Part shown: in pieces, positions 44,605-54,018 of the stretch
How the letters are laid out: the number at the start of each line of letters is the position of its first letter
Position numbering within the stretch: the first letter of the stretch is position 1
Origin: an uncultured Muribaculaceae bacterium
GTDB taxonomy: Bacteria; Bacteroidota; Bacteroidia; Bacteroidales; Muribaculaceae
Direction of reading: 5' to 3'
DNA length: 64,000 bases
Assembly (NCBI GenBank): GCA_934667475.1
Contig: CAKUMB010000001.1
Location: 372,001-436,000, forward strand
Translations under genes and position numbers: made by a program
Notes under the pieces: generated by a model
The model's database searches: none
Told to the model about the DNA's origin: nothing
What the model saw: only the letters and a program-made list of their open reading frames with translations

Positions 44605-47439
44605 TTATTTCTTGGCGTCGGCGGGAAGCATAATCACTTCCACGTCGTTGCCCTGGCTGGTCACCTTCTTCACAAATGCTGCGACCTTGGCGGGAGTCAT
44701 TGCCTTCACAATGTCGGCATAGCCGGTGTAGATGTCGATGCCTTTGTCGTAGTAAAGCGAGAGCATGGTGGCCCAGAAACTGTTCTCCTTAGCTTGGGTC
44801 TCGAAGTCCTTAATCATGTTTTTCTGCGTCTTGGCCAGGTCTTCGGCATTCACCGTGGTGGCGAGTGTCTTCACCTCTTCGCGCATGATTTTCAGCGCCA
44901 GGTCTTTCTTCTCGGGCTTCATGGGGCAGCTGCCCACAATGTTCACCAGGCGTTTGTCGCCAGCCATCTGTGCATAGCCATAGGCTCCTGCCGAATAGGC
45001 TGCGCTGGCGTCCTCGCGAATCTTCTGCAGATACACAATGCTCAGCAGCTGGCCGGCAGCGTCGGCATAAGCCGAGTTCTCAAGCGTGTAGGGCATGCTT
45101 GTGTTGTACCAGTACATTTGCGCCATGGCCTTGGGGGTCTCCATCTTGCGGGTGAATTCCACCACGTGCTTGCCTGTGGGGCGCTCGGTCACGTTCTTGT
45201 AGGTCTCGGTGGCCTTGCCCTGCGAGGGCAGCGAGGCAATGTATTGCTCAATGAGCGGCTTAATGCTGTCTTCGCTGAAGTTGCCCACAAAGTAGAATGT
45301 GAAGTTGGCTGCATTGGCGGTGCGCTCTTTGGCAATTTGCAGAATGCGGTCGTAGTTCACGTCCTTCAGGTCTTCGAGCTTCATCGGCTTCTCGCGCAGC
45401 GAGTGGTTGTTGATGATGTAGTTGACCGAGTCGCGGAACACAGCCTCGGGCTTGTTGTCCTTGTTCTCGAAGTAGCTCTTGTAGAGGTTCATGGTGCTTG
45501 CCCAGTTCTTCTCGTCCTTGTTGATGGCGGTGAAGTTGAGGTAGGTGAGCTGCATCATTGTCTCGAGGTCTTTCACTGTGGAGCTGCCGCTGAGGCGGGC
45601 ATAGCTGGTGCTGAGGCTGTATCGCACGCCCACCTGCTTGCCGGCCAGTGCCTTTTGCAGTTCCTCGAAGCTGAAGTAGCCAAGGCCGCTTGAGCCAATT
45701 GCGTCGTCAAACACGTTGAGGTTGGTGAAGTCCTTGGGGCCGTAGAGCGAGCTGCCGCCTTTGGCTTCGGCCGTCATGCGCACCTCGTCGGCCTTGAAGT
45801 CGGTGTGCTTGAGCACCACCTTCACGCCGTTGCTCAGGGTGAGCACCTTGGTGTCAAACTTCTTGTCGGCCACTTCCTTCACAATCTTGCCCTTGGCTGG
45901 CAGCTTGCTGATGAGGGGCTCGTTTTTCACGTTGTCGACATAGGCGTCGAGCTTCTCGGCGCGCACTTGTGCCAGTGTGCTCTTCAGCTGGTCGACGCTG
46001 GGATATGTGGCTCCAGGCTTTTCGGTGCAGAATGCTTGCACCACCACGTTGCTGTCGGTCTTGCTGATGAGCTCGGGCAGGGCCTTGTTGATGACATTCA
46101 CCGAGATGTGGGGCACAATCTGCTTCATCAGCATGTATTCGGTCTCAACCGATGCCATGGGCTCGTTTTGCAGGTAGTTTTCGGTGTAGTCGCCTGCATA
46201 CGAGTCGTTGGAAATCTTGTTGCGGTTGTTATACTTCTTCTCGAGCTGGCTCAGATATTCGCTCTGAGTGCGCGCATATTCGGTGGCTGTGAAGCCGTGC
46301 TGAATGGCACGCTCGGCCTCCTCATACACAGACTTCAGTGTGGCATTCTCCATGCCGGGCTTGGCCACGCCAATCATGGTGAAGGCGTCTTTGGTCTTCG
46401 AGAATATGTACTGGCCGTCGTAGGCCACTGCCTGTATATAGGGGCATGCGGGGTCTTGTGCCTTCTCGCGCAGGCGGTCGTTGAGCATGCTGCTGATGGC
46501 ATATTTCGCATAGCCGTCAATCAGATAGCCCAAGTTGCTCTTCTCGCTGTCGGGCACGGGGGCGTGCTTGAAGTAGAGGTTCACTTGGTTGTACTGCTGC
46601 TCTTTGTCCTTGTCGACCACCACAATGGCCTGCGCATTATCGGGCACGGGCTCGTCGACCACGGGTGCGGCGTTGGCAGGGTTGGGTATGCCGCCAAACA
46701 TCTCCTTAATCTTGTTGACGGTGTAGTTCACATCCACATCGCCCACCACTATTATGGCTTGGTTCGACGGATGATACCACTTTTTGTAGTAGTCGCGCAG
46801 CTCCTTATATTTGAAGTTGTCCACCACGCTCATCAGGCCAATGGGCATGCGCTTGCCATATTTGCTGCCGGGATACAGAGTCTCGAGGTTGCGCTCCAGC
46901 ATGCGCTGGCTTGCGCTTGAGCGCAGGCGCCACTCCTCGTGAATCACGCCGCGCTCCTTGTCGATTTCCTTGCCGTCGAGGGTTAGGCCGCACGACCAGT
47001 CGCGCAGCACCAGCAGGCATGAGTCGAGCGATGAGCGGCGGTTCGACGGCACATCGTTGATGTTATACACTGTGCGGTCGACCGAGGTGTAGGCATTGAG
47101 GTCTTTGCCAAACTCCACACCCAGCGAGCGGGTGTAGTCGATTATGCCGTTGCCCTTGAAGTTGTCGCTCCCGTTGAATGCCATGTGCTCGAGGAAGTGG
47201 GCCAGGCCGCGCTGGCTTTCCTCTTCTTGAATCGAACCCACGCGCTGGGCAATGTAGAAGTTAACCCTGTTTTCCGGGTAGTTGTTGTGGCGCACGTAGT
47301 AGGTCAGGCCGTTGGCCAGCTTGCCTGTGTGCACGGCTGTGTCTACCGGAATCGGGGGCATCTGGTGGCTTTGCGCCACGGCTGCCGCCGACACCGACAG
47401 CAGCGTGAACGCTGCCACAAAGAGTCGTTTTAGTCTCAT
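44605..47439 (-). CDS. M16 family (insulinase-like) zinc metallopeptidase
   Basis: 944 residues from ATG 47437-47439 (MRLKRLFVAAFTLLSVSAAA); a longer frame adds an unlikely N-terminus. A signal peptide is followed by two M16 halves. The inverted zinc motif HFLEH is at residues 81-85, with the downstream Glu-rich DKERGVIHEEWR. The second half (VLTLSNGVKVVLKHTDFKADEVRM) lacks the zinc motif, as usual. It is probably a periplasmic or outer-membrane-associated peptidase. The substrate is unknown. Monocistronic with a strong terminator. Confidence 0.93.
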   Translation of the reverse strand: MRLKRLFVAAFTLLSVSAAAVAQSHQMPPIPVDTAVHTGKLANGLTYYVRHNNYPENRVNFYIAQRVGSIQEEESQRGLAHFLEHMAFNGSDNFKGNGIIDYTRSLGVEFGKDLNAYTSVDRTVYNINDVPSNRRSSLDSCLLVLRDWSCGLTLDGKEIDKERGVIHEEWRLRSSASQRMLERNLETLYPGSKYGKRMPIGLMSVVDNFKYKELRDYYKKWYHPSNQAIIVVGDVDVNYTVNKIKEMFGGIPNPANAAPVVDEPVPDNAQAIVVVDKDKEQQYNQVNLYFKHAPVPDSEKSNLGYLIDGYAKYAISSMLNDRLREKAQDPACPYIQAVAYDGQYIFSKTKDAFTMIGVAKPGMENATLKSVYEEAERAIQHGFTATEYARTQSEYLSQLEKKYNNRNKISNDSYAGDYTENYLQNEPMASVETEYMLMKQIVPHISVNVINKALPELISKTDSNVVVQAFCTEKPGATYPSVDQLKSTLAQVRAEKLDAYVDNVKNEPLISKLPAKGKIVKEVADKKFDTKVLTLSNGVKVVLKHTDFKADEVRMTAEAKGGSSLYGPKDFTNLNVFDDAIGSSGLGYFSFEELQKALAGKQVGVRYSLSTSYARLSGSSTVKDLETMMQLTYLNFTAINKDEKNWASTMNLYKSYFENKDNKPEAVFRDSVNYIINNHSLREKPMKLEDLKDVNYDRILQIAKERTANAANFTFYFVGNFSEDSIKPLIEQYIASLPSQGKATETYKNVTERPTGKHVVEFTRKMETPKAMAQMYWYNTSMPYTLENSAYADAAGQLLSIVYLQKIREDASAAYSAGAYGYAQMAGDKRLVNIVGSCPMKPEKKDLALKIMREEVKTLATTVNAEDLAKTQKNMIKDFETQAKENSFWATMLSLYYDKGIDIYTGYADIVKAMTPAKVAAFVKKVTSQGNDVEVIMLPADAKK

Positions 47440-47681
47440 AGACAAATGTTGTTTTTTATATGTTTGTTGAAATTGTTGTTTCCTAATAAGACTACGAAAG
47501 TAGTGAAAAATAACAGCAGCGGCCATAAAAAATGCTTATTTTGCAATTTTTTAACTCGTTGCCACCAAACAGTAAGCGCCGCGGAGATGTCACTCAGTGT
47601 GTGGGTGGCCGTCCGCAGCGCTTAGCGCGTATGCGTGTGGCCCCCGAGGCAGCGCTCAGGGGGCTATGCTTCAAAAACAAT

Positions 47682-48428
47682 TCAGAGTATGCCGCCTGCA
47701 AAGTTGTAGAACAGGAAGTAGGCTCCGGCTGCCAGTGCGCAGCCAATGATGGGGCCTAAAACGGGCACCCAGCTGTAGGCCCAGTCGCTGTCGCGCTTGC
47801 CCTTGATGGGCAGCACGGCATGTGCCAGGCGCGGACCAAGGTCACGGGCGGGGTTGATGGCATATCCTGTGGTGCCGCCAAGCGACATGCCGATTACCAC
47901 AATCAGCAGGGTCACAGGAAGCGGGCCCACGGCCGAAAGACCGGCGTTGCCCTTGGTGCTGCATGCCAGAATCACGAATACCAGCACGAATGTGCCGATA
48001 ATCTCGCTCAGCAGGTTGTTGCCATAGCTGCGAATGGCCGGGCCGGTGCAAAACACGCCCAGCTTGGCGTCGGCGTCGGCTGTGGCATCGAAGTGGTTCT
48101 TATAGAACGCATACACCAGCAGGCCGCCCACAAAGGCACCAGCCATTTGAGCCACAATGAATGGCAGCACTTCGTTCCATGGAAAAGAGCCGGCTATTGC
48201 CAGGCCAATCGACACGGCGGGGTTGAGGTGTGCGCCCGTGTAGGGGCCGGCAATCAGCACGCCAGCCATCACGGCAAGACCCCAGGCCAGTGTCACCACC
48301 ACCCATCCGGCGCCTTGTCCTTTACTCTTGTTTAGGCTTACGCAGGCCACCACGCCGTCGCCCAGCAGAATCAGCACCAGAGTCCCTATGAACTCAAGCA
48401 GCATTTTGGTCGTTAATGAATACTCCAT
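47682..48428 (-). CDS. glpF: Glycerol uptake facilitator (aquaglyceroporin)
   Basis: 248 residues, six membrane helices. The two pore motifs are present: AHLNPAVSIGLAI and TGYAINPARDLGPRLAH. Asp after the second NPAR is the usual marker of glycerol facilitators over water-only channels. It follows glpK by 166 nt on the same strand, so the two make a glycerol uptake-and-phosphorylation pair. Confidence 0.92.
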   Translation of the reverse strand: MEYSLTTKMLLEFIGTLVLILLGDGVVACVSLNKSKGQGAGWVVVTLAWGLAVMAGVLIAGPYTGAHLNPAVSIGLAIAGSFPWNEVLPFIVAQMAGAFVGGLLVYAFYKNHFDATADADAKLGVFCTGPAIRSYGNNLLSEIIGTFVLVFVILACSTKGNAGLSAVGPLPVTLLIVVIGMSLGGTTGYAINPARDLGPRLAHAVLPIKGKRDSDWAYSWVPVLGPIIGCALAAGAYFLFYNFAGGIL

Positions 48429-48594
48429 AATTTTTTCCTTGTTTAAGATTGATTATTAGTTTAGTAGATAAGATTTTTTAAGAAAAGGATTTTGCCCACG
48501 CCTCCTTTTCCAGCCCGAATTATCCGCACTGGCGGCACGGCCATGCGCCGTGCCAGCCATGCGGATGGGGTGGGTGAGGGGTAGTGTGCGGTTG

Positions 48595-50082
48595 TTACTT
48601 TTTGCTAAGTGTGCGGCCAACGGCCTCGTGCCAGCCGTCAACCACCTTCTTCACGCTCTCGAGGTCGGTTTGCGGCTCAAACTTGTTCTCCACCTGCCAC
48701 TGGCGTCTAACCTCGTCGATGCCCGACCAGTAGCCCACTGCCAGACCTGCCAGGTAGGCTGCGCCAAGTGCTGTGGTCTCGGTCACGCGCGGGCGGAACA
48801 CGGGCACGTTAAGAATGTCGCTCTGGAACTGCATCATCAGGTTGTTGCGCGAGGCGCCGCCGTCCACCTTGAGCTCGGTGATGGGTATTTCAGCGTCGCG
48901 GCGCATGCAGTCCACAATGTCGTAGGTCTGCAGGGCAATGCCCTCGAGTGCGGCGCGCGCAATGTGGGCCGCAGTGGTGCCGCGGCTTATGCCTGTAATC
49001 GAGCCGCGTGCGTAGGGGTCCCAGTAGGGGGCTGCGAGGCCGGTGAGGGCGGGCACGAAATACACGCCGCCGGTGTCGGGCACGGTGTTGGCCAGAGCCT
49101 CGATTTCGCTGCTCGACTTAATCACGCCCAGGCCGTCGCGCAGCCATTGCACCACCGATCCGCCAACGAATATCGAGCCTTCGAGCGCATAGTTCACCTT
49201 GTCGCCAATCTTCCACGCAATGGTGGTGAGCAGGTTGTTTTTCGACACAATTGGCTTATCGCCGGTGTTCATCAGCAGGAAGCAGCCAGTGCCGTAGGTG
49301 TTTTTGATGGCGCCCGGCTCCACACACATCTGGCCGAAAAGTGCTGCCTGCTGGTCGCCTGCGATGCCTGCGATGGGCACCTCGTGGGCAAAGATTGTGG
49401 TCTTGGTGTGGCCATACACCTCGCTGCTCGATTTCACCTCGGGCATCATCGAGCGCGGAATGCCGAAGAAGTTCAGCAGCTCGTCGTCCCAGTCAAGGGT
49501 GTGGATGTTGAACAGCATCGTGCGGCTGGCGTTGGTCACATCGGTCACATGCACCTCGCCGCGGGTGAGGCGCCACACCAGCCACGAGTCCACTGTGCCG
49601 AAGCGCAGCTTGCCCTTGTCGGCACGCTCGCGCGCACCCGGCACATTGTCGAGTATCCACTTGATTTTGGTGCCGCTGAAGTAAGCATCGATAATCAGGC
49701 CCGTCTTTTCACGTATTTTCTCGGTCAATCCCTCGGCCTTCAGCTTGTCGCAGTATTCGCCCGTGCGGCGGTCTTGCCACACAATGGCGTTGTAGATTGG
49801 CTCTTCGGTCTCCACATCCCACACAATGGTGGTTTCGCGCTGGTTGGTGATGCCGATGCCGGCAATGTCCTTGCCGTTGATGTCGAGCTTGGCAATGGCT
49901 TCAGCCACCACCGAGGCCTGCGACGACCAAATTTCGTGAGGATTGTGCTCAACCCATCCCGACTTCGGGAATATCTGGGTGAATTCCTTCTGGGCCACCG
50001 AGCATATTTCGCCCTGCTCGTTAAACACGATTGCCCTTGAGCTGCTTGTGCCTTGGTCAAGCGATAAGATGTACTTTTTCAT
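48595..50082 (-). CDS. glpK: Glycerol kinase
   Basis: 495 residues; phosphorylates glycerol to glycerol 3-phosphate. The FGGY family starts are visible: [19 protein letters not shown] near the N-terminus, [29 protein letters not shown] and the C-terminal family signature around [28 protein letters not shown]. Length is usual. It is the first gene of glpKF, and no glpD is in the window. Confidence 0.96.
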   Translation of the reverse strand: MKKYILSLDQGTSSSRAIVFNEQGEICSVAQKEFTQIFPKSGWVEHNPHEIWSSQASVVAEAIAKLDINGKDIAGIGITNQRETTIVWDVETEEPIYNAIVWQDRRTGEYCDKLKAEGLTEKIREKTGLIIDAYFSGTKIKWILDNVPGARERADKGKLRFGTVDSWLVWRLTRGEVHVTDVTNASRTMLFNIHTLDWDDELLNFFGIPRSMMPEVKSSSEVYGHTKTTIFAHEVPIAGIAGDQQAALFGQMCVEPGAIKNTYGTGCFLLMNTGDKPIVSKNNLLTTIAWKIGDKVNYALEGSIFVGGSVVQWLRDGLGVIKSSSEIEALANTVPDTGGVYFVPALTGLAAPYWDPYARGSITGISRGTTAAHIARAALEGIALQTYDIVDCMRRDAEIPITELKVDGGASRNNLMMQFQSDILNVPVFRPRVTETTALGAAYLAGLAVGYWSGIDEVRRQWQVENKFEPQTDLESVKKVVDGWHEAVGRTLSKK

Positions 50083-50228
50083 GAGATGAAGTTTTTTGTG
50101 ATAGAATTATAATTAGTTGTTAACTGTAGTTTTTTCGTTTTCCCCCTTGTTGGTTGGGCGGCTTTTTTTCTTGAAGGCTTTTTTGGGGTTTTTGCATATA
50201 GCCGCCGTGGGGTGGATGCGGAGCGCTG

Positions 50229-51146
50229 CTACTCCACCAGCTGCATGAATGCCGCGCTGGCGGGCGAGGTGAATTTCATCACCTTCTTCGTTACGGGGTG
50301 GATGAATTGCAGCGAGCTGGCGTGCAGGGCCATGCGCCTTATGGGGTTGGTCTGGGCGCCATATTTGCGGTCGCCGGCCACGGGGTGGCCCAGCCCGGCC
50401 ATGTGCACGCGTATCTGGTTTTTGCGGCCGGTCTTCATCTCCAGCTGCACCAGGCTGTATCGGGTGCCGCGCTTCAGCGTGGCGTAGCGCGTCACGGCCA
50501 CCTGGCCAGCCTTGGGGTCGTCGCTCGACACCACCTCATATTTGTTTTCGGGGTTGTCGGCCAGGAAGGTGCGTATGCGGCCTTTGTCCTCCTCCATCAC
50601 GCCCTCCACCACGGCGGTGTAGAGGCGCTCGGTGACCATGGCGGTCCAGTTTTTCACCAGCACATCGCGCGCCTTGGCGGTGCGCGTGAGCAGCATCAGT
50701 CCCGAGGTGTCGCGGTCGAGTCGGTGCACCACAAACACACGCGCCAGCGGGTTGCGCTTGCGCACGTAGGCCTTAATTATGCTATACACGGTGCCGTCTT
50801 TCACCTTGCCGGCTCCCGTCGACAGCACTCCGCACGCCTTGTCCACCACCATTATGTCGTCGTCCTCATACACCAACTTTATGCGCGGGTCGCTGAACAC
50901 CTGAAACGAGTGCGAGAAGTTCACCATCAGTTTGTCGCCTGCCGCCACGGGGCGGTCGAACTGCGACGACGGCGTGCCGTTCACCGCCAGTTGGTTGTGC
51001 CGCAGCAGCTGCTTCACCTTGCTGGGAGTGTGGTCCTTGAGCACGGCGGTGGCTGCCGCCAGCAGGGTGCCGTCGGCCTCGATGTTGAACGTGGCCACGT
51101 TGTCGCTGGCCGGTGACTTGGTGCGTATTTTGGATGTCTGTCGCAT
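50229..51146 (-). CDS. RluA family pseudouridine synthase
   Basis: 305 residues. An N-terminal S4-like RNA-binding stretch (VKQLLRHNQLAVNGTPSSQF) is followed by the catalytic domain with the Asp in VHRLDRDTSGLMLLTR. GRKNQIRVHMAGLGHPVAGDRKYG is the usual second signature. By family it isomerises uridine in rRNA or tRNA; the exact site is not deducible. Monocistronic by spacing. Confidence 0.92.
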   Translation of the reverse strand: MRQTSKIRTKSPASDNVATFNIEADGTLLAAATAVLKDHTPSKVKQLLRHNQLAVNGTPSSQFDRPVAAGDKLMVNFSHSFQVFSDPRIKLVYEDDDIMVVDKACGVLSTGAGKVKDGTVYSIIKAYVRKRNPLARVFVVHRLDRDTSGLMLLTRTAKARDVLVKNWTAMVTERLYTAVVEGVMEEDKGRIRTFLADNPENKYEVVSSDDPKAGQVAVTRYATLKRGTRYSLVQLEMKTGRKNQIRVHMAGLGHPVAGDRKYGAQTNPIRRMALHASSLQFIHPVTKKVMKFTSPASAAFMQLVE

Positions 51147-51280
51147 ATAAATTGTAGTGTGGTTTGGCGTCGGGCCTGAGCCGTCGGCTTTGGTTGCAAA
51201 TTTAATGATTAGATTTCAAAAATCAAACACCGCCGAATGTTAAAAATCAAGATTTTTATAGCCGCGGCCTGCTGAGGCCG

Positions 51281-52195
51281 TCAGCCCTGCGCGTTGCGCG
51301 GATGGTGGGTGAGTATTTCCTGGCGCAGGTGCGAGCGGTCGATGTGCACGTATATCTCGGTGGTGGTGATGCTCTCGTGGCCCAGCATCTGCTGAATGGC
51401 GCGCAGGTTGGCCCCGCCCTCCAGCAGGTGGGTGGCAAAGGAGTGGCGCAGCGTGTGGGGGCTGATGGTTTTGCGTATGCCGGCCAGTTCGGCCAGCTGC
51501 TTCACTATGTAGAATATCATCACCCGCGTCAGCTTGGCGCCGCGGCGGTTAAGGAACAGCACGTCGTGGCACCCCTTTTGCTCCGGCACCAGCGGCCTCA
51601 CCTGCTTCAGGTAGATGGCTATCTGGTCGAGGGCCACGCGCGATATTGGCACCATGCGCTGCTTGCCTCCCTTGCCGTCGACCACTATGTATTCCTCGCG
51701 CGGAAACACGGCCGATATGCGCAGCCCGCACAGTTCGCTCACGCGCAGCCCGCAGCCATACAGCACCTCAATTATGGCGCGGTTGCGCTGCCCCAGCGGC
51801 GACGAGGTGTCGATGCAGGCTATCATGGCGTCGATTTCGGTCACCGTTAGCACTTCGGGCAGGTGCTTGCCCACCTGCGGCGACGCTATGAGCCGCGTGG
51901 GGTCATCGGCTACAATGCCGCCGAGGCGCAAAAACTTGTAGAAGCTTTTGATGCCCGAAATGATGCGCGCCTGCGAGCGCGGCTGTATGCCCACATCGTG
52001 CAGCGAGCACACAAACTGCTCTATTTGTGCGGGCGTGGCGGTGTCGGGCGCGCAGCCCTCGTCGGCCAGGTAGCGTGTGAGCTTGTCCACATCGCTGGCA
52101 TAGCCTGCGGCTGTATTGGCACTGAGACCGCGCTCCACTTGCAGATATACTGCAAACTGCGCCATGGTGGCGGCTATGTCGGTGATGTGTGGCAT
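51281..52195 (-). CDS. xerD: Tyrosine recombinase XerD-like
   Basis: 304 residues; the start may also be the Met ten codons later. An N-terminal SAM-like core-binding domain (FAVYLQVERGLSANTAAGYASDVDKL) is followed by the catalytic domain: first Arg in YGCGLRVSELCGL, HTLRHSFATHLLEGGANLRAIQQMLGHESITTTEIYVH with the His-Arg-His residues and the Tyr nucleophile. By length and chromosomal setting it is a dimer-resolution recombinase rather than an element integrase. Not next to any visible mobile element. Confidence 0.9.
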   Translation of the reverse strand: MPHITDIAATMAQFAVYLQVERGLSANTAAGYASDVDKLTRYLADEGCAPDTATPAQIEQFVCSLHDVGIQPRSQARIISGIKSFYKFLRLGGIVADDPTRLIASPQVGKHLPEVLTVTEIDAMIACIDTSSPLGQRNRAIIEVLYGCGLRVSELCGLRISAVFPREEYIVVDGKGGKQRMVPISRVALDQIAIYLKQVRPLVPEQKGCHDVLFLNRRGAKLTRVMIFYIVKQLAELAGIRKTISPHTLRHSFATHLLEGGANLRAIQQMLGHESITTTEIYVHIDRSHLRQEILTHHPRNAQG

Positions 52196-52229
52196 GGAAG
52201 TGTGTGTGGGGTGCTGTAATTAGCCAACA

Positions 52230-52276
52230 AAGCAAGCGCCCAATGAAGTTTTTGTTTCAGCGTTGGGCGCTTGCTT
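52230..52276. terminator. Terminator between secG and xerD
   Basis: Perfect 14-bp arms AAGCAAGCGCCCAA (52230-52243) and TTGGGCGCTTGCTT (52263-52276) with a loop of 19 nt. T-tracts are weak on both sides (TTTGTTGG on minus). About 60 nt past the secG stop. Confidence 0.75.
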
Positions 52277-52336
52277 GTGTTTTGTTGAATGTCTGTTCTT
52301 GCTTGGCGGCCACCCTGTGGGGTGCGGCTGCGGTGC

Positions 52337-52675
52337 TTACTGCTGAGCTCCACCCTGCTGAGCACCACCTTGCTGTGCAGGAGTCTCAAACGGAGTGGCT
52401 GTCTGCTCGGATGCGGGCAGCTGCTTCACCTGGGGCAGAGCCTTTTGGATGAGCGAGGGGGCAATGAACGAGCATGCTATGCTCAGCACGCAAATGATGA
52501 TTGCCAGGCCCCAAGTGGCCTTCTCAATGAAGTCGGTGGTCTTGCGCACGCCCATGAACTGGTTGTAGTTGCTGGCGCTGGCAGCCAGACCGCCGCCTTT
52601 TGATTTCTGTATGAGCACCACACCGATCATCAGGAACGATGCCAGAAGAATCACGATTGAAAGAATAACGTACAT
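52337..52675 (-). CDS. secG: Preprotein translocase subunit SecG
   Basis: 112 residues. Two membrane helices (VILSIVILLASFLMIGVVLIQ and WGLAIIICVLSIACSFIAPS) flank the conserved loop KSKGGGLAASASNYNQFMGV. The acidic/Gln-rich tail has a direct repeat (QQGGA twice). It is a small part of the SecYEG channel. Last gene of the acyltransferase/sigma-54/lptE run, 12 nt after the preceding gene. Confidence 0.94.
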   Translation of the reverse strand: MYVILSIVILLASFLMIGVVLIQKSKGGGLAASASNYNQFMGVRKTTDFIEKATWGLAIIICVLSIACSFIAPSLIQKALPQVKQLPASEQTATPFETPAQQGGAQQGGAQQ

Positions 52676-52687
52676 TTCGTTGTTGCT

Positions 52688-53470
52688 TTATTTTTGATTT
52701 TTTGATAGTTTCCTGTTTAATTCCAATTTGCGCAGAAAGCGTATTTGGTCTGCAAAGTAAATACTTTTTTCTGGAAATTTCAAATTTATGCTTTCAATAA
52801 TTTCAATGGCCTTCGAATACTTGCCGCGGCTAATATACATTTTAGCAAGGCTTTCGCTCAGCATCGAGTCGTCGTGGCTGGCCGGCTCGGCAATGGGCAG
52901 GCTGGCGATTTCGGCCGTGTCGGCAGGCTCCACGTGCTGTGCCGTGGGTATGGCCGCGGCAGCCTCGCGCTCTTTTGCTTTCGACTGCTCTATGAAGTCG
53001 CTTATAAGGCGGTCTTCGTCGCTTTGCGGCTGCCCCGCCTCCTCCTGCCTCGGGCCTTCGCCTTGCTCCTGCCGCTCTTGTGCAGCCAGCACGTCGGCGT
53101 AGTCGGGCGTGGGGTTGAATATGGCGTTGCTCAGGGCCTCAATCTCCTTGTCGCTGGTGTGGCCGTAGTTGTCCAGAAAGCGGTCGATGGTGGTGTCGGT
53201 GTCGGGGGTGGCTGGCTGCTGCTCGGGCGGATAGAATGTGGCAAATGTGGCCGCGTCGGTTCCCAGCTGGCGGGCCAGCTGGCTGCGGTCGGGCCAGGCA
53301 ATGGCCAGGCGGGCCAGCATCTCGCTGTTTCCCTCCACCCCGTGTTTCTTGAGGTAGAGCAGCGCTGGCAGGGCAAAGTAGGGGTGGCTGGCCGCCGCCT
53401 CGTCCACCCAATGGCGTGTGGCACTCTCGAGTCCGGCCAGGGTGTTAAGTGTCTTGTTTGCTGTGTCCAT
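52688..53470 (-). CDS. TPR-like protein of unknown function between lptE and secG
   Basis: 260 residues from ATG 53468-53470 (MDTANKTLNTLAGLESATRH). The N-terminal half is Ala/Leu-rich helical; the centre is acidic and Gln/Glu-rich. The C-terminal end has a TPR-like hairpin (SESLAKMYISRGKYSKAIEIIESINLKFPEKS). No signal peptide. The position between lptE and secG is, to my knowledge, seen in other Bacteroidetes, which hints at a link with envelope biogenesis. The function is unknown. Confidence 0.7.
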   Translation of the reverse strand: MDTANKTLNTLAGLESATRHWVDEAAASHPYFALPALLYLKKHGVEGNSEMLARLAIAWPDRSQLARQLGTDAATFATFYPPEQQPATPDTDTTIDRFLDNYGHTSDKEIEALSNAIFNPTPDYADVLAAQERQEQGEGPRQEEAGQPQSDEDRLISDFIEQSKAKEREAAAAIPTAQHVEPADTAEIASLPIAEPASHDDSMLSESLAKMYISRGKYSKAIEIIESINLKFPEKSIYFADQIRFLRKLELNRKLSKNQK

Positions 53471-53484
53471 ATTTGCGTTGTTCG

Positions 53485-54018
53485 TTACCAGTTGCCGAAT
53501 GTGGCGTTGAAAATCAGGTCGGCCAGGTCGTTGCAAATCTGTGTGCAAAGTTCGTCTTGCACGTCGCTCAGCATCTGGCTGCTGTCGAAGTCGCGGTAGG
53601 CCGAGAAAGTCTGCTCGCTCGACAGGGCCGGCTCGCGGTTGTTGATATACTTCACGTGCACGCTTATGGTGAGGCGCGTCTTGCTGGCATAGGCGTTTTC
53701 GCCCACAGCCTGCGGCGTGAGCGTGTAGCCCGTGATTTCGCCCTCGAGGCGCAGGTCGCTCTGCGGGCTGTCGATGGTGCGCAGGCGCGTTTGCTGCGCC
53801 ACCATGTCGGTGATTTTGTTCTCAAACAGCTGTTGCAGCGGCGGGTAGACCAGCGCGGCGCGTATCGGGAAGTTGCCTATCGATGCTGTCTTGTATTTGT
53901 TGTAGTCGAGCGAAGCTCCGTTGAATTTGTAGAAACTCACCGAGCATGCCTGCGCGGCCACCACTACGGCCACAAGCGCTGCGAGGCGCATTATGTGTCG
54001 CTTAATCTTGTTCATCAT
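53485..54018 (-). CDS. lptE: LptE-like LPS-assembly lipoprotein
   Basis: About 177 residues from the ATG pair at 54013-54018 (MNKIKRHIMRLAALV); a longer in-frame reading overlaps the preceding gene more. The lipobox-like VVAAQAC gives Cys23/24. The body (FNGASLDYNKYKTASIGNFPIRAALVYPPLQQLFENKITDMV, then DLRLEGEITGYTLTPQA) is the Bacteroidetes LptE type. It should sit at the outer membrane with LptD and place LPS at the surface. Overlaps the sigma-54 regulator by 17 nt. Confidence 0.85.
   Translation of the reverse strand: MMNKIKRHIMRLAALVAVVVAAQACSVSFYKFNGASLDYNKYKTASIGNFPIRAALVYPPLQQLFENKITDMVAQQTRLRTIDSPQSDLRLEGEITGYTLTPQAVGENAYASKTRLTISVHVKYINNREPALSSEQTFSAYRDFDSSQMLSDVQDELCTQICNDLADLIFNATFGNW

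Noticed and set aside
51281..52195. XerD-like gene as integrase of a mobile element
   Set aside because: Length, motifs and surrounding housekeeping genes fit the chromosome-dimer recombinase; no attachment-site repeats or phage/conjugation genes nearby.
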